Source: Deltaproteobacteria bacterium (GTDB lineage Bacteria > JAUYMQ01). From it: 16,413 bases of DNA. Position numbers and translations under genes: made by a program. How positions within the stretch are numbered: position 1 is the stretch's first letter; each line of letters starts with the position of its first letter. The stretch is from the NCBI GenBank assembly GCA_030698575.1, contig JAUYMQ010000287.1, forward strand, positions 1 to 16,413, read 5' to 3'. Under the pieces are notes generated by a model. That model saw nothing but the letters and a program-made list of their open reading frames with translations. It had not been told where the DNA came from and ran no database searches. Shown here piece after piece: positions 1 through 5,514 of the stretch.

Positions 1-2
1 TT

Positions 3-395
3 GCGGCGTGTGAGGAGCCCACCCTGCTCTTGGGCATGAACAATCAGCAGGTGCTGCCATTCGAGCGGCCGCAGCTCCTGGACGGCTCCACGCTGGTGTT
101 CAACCTGCTGGCCTTCTCTGACCCCCGGCGCCCATTGCCCATGGTGTGCGCGCTGTTTTCGCAGCCGCAGCTGCACGCGGCTTGGCTGCCCGAGGCGACG
201 CGGGTGCGCCTTGCGTACAACCCCGGCATGTTTGGGCCCACGCTCCGCGTCAAGCTGTCGCGCGCGCCCGTCCTGGCGCGGACCAAGCGGGACGAGGCCG
301 AGGCGAAGAAGAAGTCGGCACGGACGTTCAGCATGTCCCCGTTCGACGAGGACGAGTACGACATTCCGACGTTCCTGCGGCGGCAGGCCGACTGA
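3..395 (+). CDS. Unidentified protein with FtsZ-like C-terminal peptide (5' end outside window)
   Basis: The frame is open from the first complete codon at base 3 to the TGA at 393-395, so the true start lies upstream; a TTG at 30 or ATG at 36 is possible but no good ribosome site precedes them. The visible 130 residues begin with a globular-looking part, continue through a charged Lys/Glu/Ala-rich linker (KRDEAEAKKK) and end in DEDEYDIPTFLRRQAD. That ending matches the conserved C-terminal peptide of FtsZ (E. coli ends in LDIPAFLRKQAD), which binds FtsA, ZipA and other division partners. Nothing upstream in the visible part resembles the FtsZ GTPase or its second domain: there is no tubulin signature and no usual final beta-strand. 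I do not recognise the rest. It could be a division-associated protein that borrows the FtsZ tail. A terminator-like hairpin follows 70 bases downstream. Confidence 0.75.
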   Translation, partial: AACEEPTLLLGMNNQQVLPFERPQLLDGSTLVFNLLAFSDPRRPLPMVCALFSQPQLHAAWLPEATRVRLAYNPGMFGPTLRVKLSRAPVLARTKRDEAEAKKKSARTFSMSPFDEDEYDIPTFLRRQAD

Positions 396-466
396 CGTTG
401 CCGTCTGCGCCGGCGGGGCCCCGCATCCGGGGGGCGCCGCCGGCGCGGGCCTTCCGTTTTCCAAGG

Positions 467-488
467 CCCGCGCTCCGCGCGGGTTTTT
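467..488 (+). terminator. Intrinsic terminator or attenuator before the hydrolase gene
   Basis: A perfect 7-bp GC stem (467-473 with 477-483, loop TCC) is followed directly by five T residues (484-488). It would end transcripts of the upstream gene. The ribosome site of the next gene starts only 6 bases later, so there is no room for a promoter in between. Confidence 0.7.
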
Positions 489-493
489 GTTTC

Positions 494-501
494 AGGAGGA
501 G
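494..501 (+). promoter_or_regulatory. Ribosome binding site that fixes the TTG start at 507
   Basis: AGGAGGAG lies five bases before TTG 507-509. This near-perfect Shine-Dalgarno sequence supports the TTG start of the hydrolase over later in-frame ATG codons. Confidence 0.75.
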
Positions 502-506
502 AGAAC

Positions 507-1301
507 TTGCTGGAGGAGCCAGTTCGGTTCGAAAACCCCGACGGCCGGCGCCTCGCCGGTATCGTCGGGCGCCCGATTGAGGGCGAAGTGCGGGCGGCGG
601 TCGTGCTCAGCCACGGCATGCTCTCCGGAAAAAACAGTCCCAAGCACGTGATGCTCGCCGAGCGCCTGGCAGCCCGGGGGGTAGCCACGCTCCGCTTCGA
701 CTTCACCTCGCGCTACGAATCGGAAGGCACCATCGAGGAGATGACCTACACGCGGCAGGTGGCCGACCTGGCGGCGGCCGAGGCGCTGGCGAGGAAGTTG
801 TTCGGAGCATTGCCGCTGGGGCTTTATGGTTCGAGCATGGGAGGCGCCGTCGTGATCCTCCACGCGGGTTCAGGGTGCGACGTTCAGGCTCTCGCCACGA
901 TCGCGGCGGTGGGCCGGCCGGGGAATCTCTGGTCGGCCTGGGCCGATGCCGAAGGCGTCGCGCGGTGGCGGCGGGAGGGATGGATGACCGTGGAGGGAAC
1001 CCGCCTCCCCTACGGCTTCTACGAGGACACCCTCCGCCAGGACGTCGTAGCCGCGGCTTCGCGCCTGCGCGCGCCCTTGCTGCTCGTGCATGGGGCGAAG
1101 GACGCTCTCGTGCCGGTCGAGCAGTGCCGGGAGCTGCATGCAGCCGCGGCCGGACCCAAGCGCATGGTGATCCTTCCCGAGGCCGATCATCGCTTCAGCC
1201 GGCAGGCGGACCTCGATCGCATGCTCGACGAGGTGTCCGGCTGGTTCACAGCGCGCCTGCTTCAGGGCCACGGCGCGAACGCACCCTCCCCGTCCGCCTG
1301 A
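507..1301 (+). CDS. Alpha/beta hydrolase (serine hydrolase, esterase/aminopeptidase-like)
   Basis: The 264-residue protein has a full alpha/beta hydrolase fold pattern. A His-Gly motif in the oxyanion region (SHGM, residues 35-38) is followed by the nucleophile elbow GSSMG at 108-112 (Ser110), an acid residue in HGAKDALVP (Asp199) and the catalytic His in EADHRF (His228). There is no signal peptide, so it is probably cytoplasmic. It fits the dienelactone-hydrolase/serine aminopeptidase S33-like group, whose members cleave small esters, lactones or peptides; the substrate cannot be read from the sequence. The start is TTG with a strong ribosome site. The stop codon lies inside a small terminator-like hairpin. 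The next gene, a universal stress protein, begins 124 bases later and may have its own promoter. Confidence 0.88.
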   Translation: MLEEPVRFENPDGRRLAGIVGRPIEGEVRAAVVLSHGMLSGKNSPKHVMLAERLAARGVATLRFDFTSRYESEGTIEEMTYTRQVADLAAAEALARKLFGALPLGLYGSSMGGAVVILHAGSGCDVQALATIAAVGRPGNLWSAWADAEGVARWRREGWMTVEGTRLPYGFYEDTLRQDVVAAASRLRAPLLLVHGAKDALVPVEQCRELHAAAAGPKRMVILPEADHRFSRQADLDRMLDEVSGWFTARLLQGHGANAPSPSA

Positions 1302-1312
1302 AAGGCTTTTTT
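1296..1312 (+). terminator. Weak terminator-like hairpin after the hydrolase
   Basis: A 4-bp stem GCCT/AGGC with loop GAA (1296-1306) overlaps the hydrolase stop codon and is followed by six T residues (1307-1312). The stem is short, so termination may be partial. Confidence 0.4.
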
Positions 1313-1425
1313 CCGCCTCCACCTTTCGTGTTATGCTGTCGCAAGCACTCCTGATGGCCAGGCCAGTCCTGTCCCCGACGCACCCCGTGTCCGACGCACG
1401 GGTCGAGGCGTTTCCGGAGGCCCTC

Positions 1426-1935
1426 ATGGCAGATAGGAACCCGCCCGCGACCAATCCTGAAGATCTCCACCTCCGCACAATCATGGTGCCCGTCGACTTT
1501 TCCGAAAACGCGATGGGCGCTGTCGATTACGCCGTGAAGCTCGGCAAGCAGTTCGGCTCCCGGCTGGTTCTGGTGCACATCTACCACTTTCCCGTCGAGC
1601 TGCTCACGGACTGGTCGGCTTACGGCACCCTGGCCGGCTCGGGGGAGTTGCTCGAGGCCCTTCGCAAGGAGCGCGAGCAGCAGCTGTCGGCCCTGGCGGC
1701 GGAAAAGGCCGCCTCGGGCCTCGAGATCGCCACGCGCGTGCTCGAAGGGACCCCGTTCAGCGAGATCGTCAAAGCCGCCAGGGCCGAGAAGGCGGATATT
1801 CTGATCATGGGAACCCGCGGGCTGACGGGCATGAAGCACGTCCTCATAGGAAGCACCGCCGAAAAGGTCGTGCGGAAAGCACCCTGCCCCGTCCTGGTGC
1901 TGAAGCCCGAGAACTTCGATTTCCAGATGCCCTGA
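1426..1935 (+). CDS. Universal stress protein, ATP-binding (UspA family)
   Basis: This 169-residue single-domain Usp begins the family's first strand with TIMVPVDFSENA (Asp24) and carries the nucleotide-binding signature G-2x-G-9x-G-S at 129-143 (GTRG then IGS), followed by a typical PCPVLVLKP C-terminal strand. The complete signature predicts the ATP-binding subclass (MJ0577-like). Such proteins are cytoplasmic homodimers involved in survival under stress or energy limitation. The frame is open further upstream to 1333, but ATG 1426 has a GGAGG ribosome site (1416-1420) five bases before it and matches the usual family length. The next gene starts 15 bases after the stop, so the two are probably co-transcribed. 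Confidence 0.92.
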   Translation: MADRNPPATNPEDLHLRTIMVPVDFSENAMGAVDYAVKLGKQFGSRLVLVHIYHFPVELLTDWSAYGTLAGSGELLEALRKEREQQLSALAAEKAASGLEIATRVLEGTPFSEIVKAARAEKADILIMGTRGLTGMKHVLIGSTAEKVVRKAPCPVLVLKPENFDFQMP

Positions 1936-1950
1936 CACCGAGGCCCCCTC

Positions 1951-2829
1951 ATGAGCGGCCAGACCGGCTCCTCCCCGCCCCAGGATCCCGCCGGCGGCCC
2001 GCTGCGGGCCGAGGATCTCGTTTCCCAGCTCACCGAGCACTACGGCGCGACCCTCTTCCTCGGTGTGCACTCGGCAAGCGACACCCTTGCCCGCCTCGAG
2101 GCCCGCGGGGTTCCGGCCAGGCTCGAGGAATTGGGCTTCGGACCGCTTCACCTCGACATAGGCGCACAGCTGCCGGAGGGACAGACGCTTCGGGTCTACC
2201 ACGAGGCGGCCAACCCGGACGCCTTGCTCATGGAGTTCCGGCTGCGCCTCCAGGACATCGCGCCCGCCCTGCGCCTGGCCAGCGTGGCACCGCTACAAAC
2301 CATGCGGTTTCTCCGTGTGGAATGGGCCCTGCTGCAAAATCCGCGCGCGGAGTTCATGCCCGACCGCCCCCGCCTCCCCGATCAACGCCACCCGGGCCTC
2401 GGCATCGGGCACGAAGTGAGCGCGTTCCTGGACGCCCTGGCGAAAGAGCACCGCCTCGACGGGCTCCTCTTCTTCCCGCAGCACTATCACAACGCCGCCC
2501 TGTACTCGCAGCGCTACGTCTTCTTCCACCCCGCGCGCCAGGGCGCGCACGAGGCCATGATGCGCGACCTGAAGGAGCGCGCGCTGGCCGACCGCTCCTT
2601 CGCCATCGACGGGGGATTCCTCCGGCGCGGGAAGTCCGGCGCCCCGGCTGAATGGAGCCCCAGCGAGATGATCCGTCCCCTCTCCCGGCGGCTAGAGGAG
2701 ATCATCCGCTCACGTTTCTGGTGGCGCGAGGCAAGGGCCGCGCGCAAAGGGACCCGCTGGCGGATCGACTGGAAAGAGTATGAGCGGTGGCGGGCGACGG
2801 AGGAGAGAGCGGCGGAAAGCGGGCGCTAG
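1951..2829 (+). CDS. Conserved-looking hypothetical protein, 292 aa
   Basis: I do not recognise a family. The protein has a Pro/Gly-rich N-terminus (1-20), a mixed alpha/beta middle, and a segment dense in aromatic and polar residues that looks conserved: LRVEWALLQNP (121-131), RHPGLGIGHEV (146-156) and GLLFFPQHYHNAALYSQRY (171-189), with several histidines (178, 180) that could bind metal or act in catalysis. The C-terminal 50 residues are rich in Arg and Trp, which could indicate nucleic-acid or membrane-surface contact. There is no signal peptide or membrane helix. It follows the universal stress gene by 15 bases, suggesting one transcript. Its stop overlaps the stop of the convergent L,D-transpeptidase gene in a shared CTAG (2826-2829). 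Codon use is like its neighbours, so it is a genuine gene. Confidence 0.8.
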   Translation: MSGQTGSSPPQDPAGGPLRAEDLVSQLTEHYGATLFLGVHSASDTLARLEARGVPARLEELGFGPLHLDIGAQLPEGQTLRVYHEAANPDALLMEFRLRLQDIAPALRLASVAPLQTMRFLRVEWALLQNPRAEFMPDRPRLPDQRHPGLGIGHEVSAFLDALAKEHRLDGLLFFPQHYHNAALYSQRYVFFHPARQGAHEAMMRDLKERALADRSFAIDGGFLRRGKSGAPAEWSPSEMIRPLSRRLEEIIRSRFWWREARAARKGTRWRIDWKEYERWRATEERAAESGR

Positions 2830-3437
2830 GGAAAGATCAGGACCGGCGTGCCTACAGCTACGAAATCATACAGAATTCTGATGTCTTCGTCGGAGACCGA
2901 GATGCACCCCTCGGTCCAGTTGATGCGGTGACGCCGGGTGAAGCCGCGGTACTCCCCCTCGCCATGAATCCCGACGTAGCCACCCAGGCCCGTTCCCCAG
3001 GGCGGCTTCGCGCCCCCGTTGATCGCTTCCTTGATCCGCTCGTACTGTCCCCGATCGATGATCCGGCTCACGAGGCCGCGCTGGGCGTCGTCGAGGTTCG
3101 GGTAGCTCAGGCCGAGGAAGCGGAGGAAACGGGATTGGGTGGTCTTGTTCGTGATGTAGTACTCGCCCTCCGGGGTCCGGTTGTCCCCCTGGCGCTCCTT
3201 CGTCCCCATTGGCTTCTTGCCCAGCACGATGGGGAAGCGGCGTTTGAGGATGTCGTTCTCGAAGTAGAGGAGCTGGCGCTTGGCCTTGTAGACCACGACG
3301 GTGGGGCGTCTGTGGGCCGCCGCCAGCACCTCGCCTCCCGCGCTCACCCGGGAAGAGGACGAAAAGCTGAGAAGGGCGCCCACGGCGCAGCCGAGAAGGA
3401 GCCAGAGATAGCGCGCTGGTCGGGTCGTTCCACTCAT
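2826..3437 (-). CDS. L,D-transpeptidase (YkuD domain), exported, TEGC-type active site
   Basis: This 203-residue protein has a short basic N-terminus and a hydrophobic stretch (10-25) that serves as signal peptide or anchor. The YkuD catalytic domain runs from about residue 46 to the end. The family's active-site His is in GIHG (His158) and the nucleophile is Cys178 in TEGCISVS. Most family members read SHGC here; the TEGC/TDGC form with a following VSDEDI belongs to a well-populated subgroup, so the enzyme is expected to be active. The family makes 3-3 peptidoglycan cross-links or attaches lipoproteins to meso-diaminopimelate. It is transcribed divergently from the OprI-like lipoprotein gene. 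No clear ribosome site precedes ATG 3437. Confidence 0.9.
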   Translation of the reverse strand: MSGTTRPARYLWLLLGCAVGALLSFSSSSRVSAGGEVLAAAHRRPTVVVYKAKRQLLYFENDILKRRFPIVLGKKPMGTKERQGDNRTPEGEYYITNKTTQSRFLRFLGLSYPNLDDAQRGLVSRIIDRGQYERIKEAINGGAKPPWGTGLGGYVGIHGEGEYRGFTRRHRINWTEGCISVSDEDIRILYDFVAVGTPVLIFP

Positions 3438-3504
3438 CCCGGATAGACTCGCTTGCCTTGAGAGAGGTGAGCGGCGGGGGACCGGCCGGTCGAGACTTTT
3501 ACTC

Positions 3505-3533
3505 TATACACACTATTGACTGTTTGTTATGAT
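3505..3533 (+). promoter_or_regulatory. Sigma70-type extended -10 promoter of the lipoprotein gene
   Basis: A -35 element TATACA (3505-3510, 4 of 6 consensus bases), a 17-base spacer and a -10 TATGAT (3528-3533, 5 of 6) preceded by an extended -10 TGT (3525-3527) lie in a locally AT-rich gap. Transcription would begin near 3540, leaving a leader of about 28 bases before ATG 3568. Confidence 0.6.
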
Positions 3534-3567
3534 CGCGGCCCATTTCATGAAAGGGGGTGTAGAACCG

Positions 3568-3822
3568 ATGTCAACCTATTTGAGGTCGAAGACACTGTCA
3601 ATGATGGCTGTAATCCTGCTGGCCTCCTCGTTCTCCTTCGGCTGTGCGAAGTGGAAGGAGACCCGGGACGCCAAGGACGAGGCCGTGAAAGCCGCGGCGG
3701 ACTCCATGGCAGCCTCGCAGCGCTCGGAAAGTGCAGCCAGCCGGTCAGAGTCTGCAGCCGCCAGGGCCGAAGATGCCGCCGCGAAGGCGGAGGCCATCTT
3801 CGAGAAGCTCCAGAGGAAATAA
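3568..3822 (+). CDS. Braun/OprI-type alanine-zipper outer-membrane lipoprotein
   Basis: The 84-residue precursor has a signal peptide with a basic start, a hydrophobic core and a lipobox-like ending SFSFGC; Cys26 would be lipidated. The mature part of 59 residues is close to the 58 of E. coli Lpp. It is a continuous Ala-rich heptad-type helix (AASRSESAAARAEDAAAKAE) and ends in EKLQRK, resembling Lpp (KYRK) and Pseudomonas OprI (EKASRK), whose last Lys is joined to peptidoglycan. I infer a trimeric coiled-coil tether. The frame opens earlier at 3529, but that codon lies in the -10 element; ATG 3568 has a GGGGG ribosome site 10 bases before it. L,D-transpeptidase genes, the enzyme class that makes the Lpp-peptidoglycan bond, lie on both sides. 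A strong terminator follows. Confidence 0.88.
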   Translation: MSTYLRSKTLSMMAVILLASSFSFGCAKWKETRDAKDEAVKAAADSMAASQRSESAASRSESAAARAEDAAAKAEAIFEKLQRK

Positions 3823-3865
3823 GCGGAGCAAAAACGTTCCGCTGGGTAACCACCTACGAATTCCG

Positions 3866-3904
3866 AAGCCTCCGCCGCAAAACGGCGGGGGCTTTGGGTT
3901 TTCT
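3866..3904 (+). terminator. Strong intrinsic terminator of the lipoprotein gene
   Basis: A 12-bp stem (3866-3877 with 3883-3894, one G-U pair) with loop CAAAA is followed by a T-rich tail through 3904. It points in the lipoprotein's direction; on the other strand no T-run follows the stem. Confidence 0.88.
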
Positions 3905-3912
3905 TGATCCGA

Positions 3913-4887
3913 TCACCTGGCCAGGGCGGTCAGCTCCGGAAGCTCCACTTCCCCGAATCCCTTCGTCACGTTGACCGGAATGCCGCGCTGATTGCGCATC
4001 GCCCGCCGGAGTCGCTCGCGATCCACCCGCCCCGTCGCCCCCAGCTCCTCGATCTGCCGCCAGGCTTCTCCCTCCCGATTCGGAAGGAGGCCGTAGGGAT
4101 CGTCATGGATCTCCACGAAAACATCGTAGCCCGAAAGGCCGACCTTCACCGGCTGGTAGACGATCTCCACGGTGTACCCTCTTTCCACACGAGCGTAGAG
4201 GTAGTTGATGTCCTCGGGGTACATCCGAATGCACCCGTGGCTGTAGTACCGCCCCACGCCCCAGGGCTTGTTCGTGCCGTGAATGCCGTAGCCCGGAATT
4301 GAAAGGACGAGGCGATACTTTCCCAGAGGATTGGCGGGGCCCGGAGGCACGACCGCCACGGGTTCCTTCATCTCCTTCTGGATCGAGGGAGGGACGCGCC
4401 ACGTCGGGTTGGTTTCCTTCAGCGACACCTTGAAGAAGCCCCGCGGGGTCTGCCAGTCGTAGGGCCCGAGTCCCAGGGGGAACGTCGAGACGATCCCCTT
4501 CGGGCCGGGGAAGTAGTACATCCGCATTTCCGGCACGTTGATCAGGATGCCCTTGTGGGCGCCCTGGGGAACGATGAATGCGCTGGGGACGAGGACGTAG
4601 GGGGCCAGGGCGGGAAGCCAGGGGTCGACGTCAGGATTGGCGATCTCCATCTCGCCGATTCCGACGTCTTCACGCCGGCCGATGTCGAGGAACGTCTCTC
4701 CCGGCTGCGCCCGGTAGACCTTGAGCTCCCCGATGACCATCGTGGGGCGGCCCGAGCCCGGGAAGGCGAAGCCGTGATACCGAACGTTCTCCCTGGGAGG
4801 GGCGTCCATCGATTCAGCGCCCAGAAAAGTGAGGGCGGCGGCGGTGAGCGTGAGAAGACGTCCGAGCGGTTTCACGAGTGATTTCAA
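3913..4887 (-). CDS. L,D-transpeptidase (ErfK/YbiS type) with LysM-like domain
   Basis: This 324-residue exported enzyme has a signal peptide (KSLVKPLGR then a hydrophobic run to about 23), a LysM-like peptidoglycan-binding segment at 56-106 (YRAQPGETFLDIG...IANPDVDPW) and a YkuD catalytic domain at about 110-245. The active-site motif is canonical: GIHG (His203) and SHGCIRM (His217, Cys219, Arg221). A C-terminal extension of about 80 residues has no motif I recognise. The architecture is that of E. coli ErfK/YbiS/YcfS, which attach Lpp to peptidoglycan. The frame opens at ATG 4974, but that would add 29 Arg-rich residues before the signal peptide; TTG 4887 has an AGGGGAG ribosome site seven bases upstream and gives a proper signal peptide. 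It converges on the lipoprotein gene. Confidence 0.92.
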   Translation of the reverse strand: MKSLVKPLGRLLTLTAAALTFLGAESMDAPPRENVRYHGFAFPGSGRPTMVIGELKVYRAQPGETFLDIGRREDVGIGEMEIANPDVDPWLPALAPYVLVPSAFIVPQGAHKGILINVPEMRMYYFPGPKGIVSTFPLGLGPYDWQTPRGFFKVSLKETNPTWRVPPSIQKEMKEPVAVVPPGPANPLGKYRLVLSIPGYGIHGTNKPWGVGRYYSHGCIRMYPEDINYLYARVERGYTVEIVYQPVKVGLSGYDVFVEIHDDPYGLLPNREGEAWRQIEELGATGRVDRERLRRAMRNQRGIPVNVTKGFGEVELPELTALAR

Positions 4888-4894
4888 GGAACTG

Positions 4895-4901
4895 CTCCCC
4901 T
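4895..4901 (-). promoter_or_regulatory. Ribosome binding site that fixes the TTG start at 4887
   Basis: On the minus strand AGGGGAG lies seven bases before TTG (4887-4885). It supports the shorter enzyme with a normal signal peptide over the ATG start at 4974. Confidence 0.65.
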
Positions 4902-4955
4902 TCCTAGATCGGCGTGCCTGACAAGCAACGGCAGCTCTGCGCCGGGGGGGCCGCC

Positions 4956-4986
4956 TTGATCCGTGCAGCGCCATTCAGACTACCAT
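4956..4986 (+). promoter_or_regulatory. Possible weak promoter for the archease-rtcB pair
   Basis: TTGATC (4956-4961, 4 of 6 bases) and TACCAT (4981-4986, 4 of 6) are separated by 19 bases in the gap between divergent genes. The spacing is long and the match modest. This is the best candidate seen on the plus strand of the gap 4888-5045. Confidence 0.3.
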
Positions 4987-5045
4987 AGACCTGACGCCCC
5001 GGGGAGCCCCGCGCGCGCCCTCGGGACGAAGAAGCGAGGCTGGCC

Positions 5046-5492
5046 GTGAGCAGAGAGAAATCCGGATACCGCTGGCTGGATCACACCGCCGACGTGGGCG
5101 TCGTGGTCCACGGCGACAGCCTCGAGGCGCTCTTCGAAATCGCCGCGGAGGCCTTGAGCGATCTCATCACCGATCGGGAAACCGTCGAGGAGCGGGAAGA
5201 GCGCAGGGTCGTGCTGAGCGCGCCGGACCCCGAGCAGCTCCTGGTCCGCTGGCTCACGGAGATCCTCGCCTGGTTCGAGATCGACGGGCTCGTCTTCCGG
5301 CGTTTCTCAGTCCGGATGGATGGCGCTCTCAGCCTGGAGGGCCGGGCCTTTGGCGAGGCCTTCACCTACGGCGCGGCTGACCGGAACGCACGGCACCCCT
5401 TCCGGACTGCCATCAAGGCCGTGACCTACCACCAGCTCTCGGTCCGACAGAGCGGCGACGGCTGGGAAGCAACGATCATTTTCGACGTCTGA
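5046..5492 (+). CDS. Archease, RtcB activator
   Basis: The 148-residue protein is a full-length archease. It has the N-terminal signature DHTADVGV (12-19, with metal-binding Asp16), the family's AIKAVTYH block (122-129) and the closing FDV whose Asp147 also belongs to the metal site. In archaea and many bacteria archease speeds up guanylylation of RtcB and lets it turn over many times; it acts in the cytoplasm. The GTG start at 5046 is chosen because the conserved domain begins seven residues later; only a weak ribosome site precedes it. rtcB starts 22 bases after the stop, so the two are almost certainly one transcript. Confidence 0.95.
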   Translation: MSREKSGYRWLDHTADVGVVVHGDSLEALFEIAAEALSDLITDRETVEEREERRVVLSAPDPEQLLVRWLTEILAWFEIDGLVFRRFSVRMDGALSLEGRAFGEAFTYGAADRNARHPFRTAIKAVTYHQLSVRQSGDGWEATIIFDV

Positions 5493-5514
5493 GGTTCGAC
5501 GTCCGGGGCAAAGC

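Noticed and set aside
1246-2202. A 318-codon minus-strand frame opposite the universal stress gene.
   Set aside because: It overlaps a motif-complete Usp and shows no domain; a shadow of high GC content.
2787-3446. A 219-codon plus-strand frame over the first L,D-transpeptidase.
   Set aside because: It is antisense to a clear YkuD enzyme, lacks a ribosome site and has a low-complexity translation.
3529-3567. An earlier ATG for the lipoprotein gene at 3529.
   Set aside because: That codon lies inside the proposed -10 element, and starting there would spoil the signal peptide; ATG 3568 has the ribosome site.
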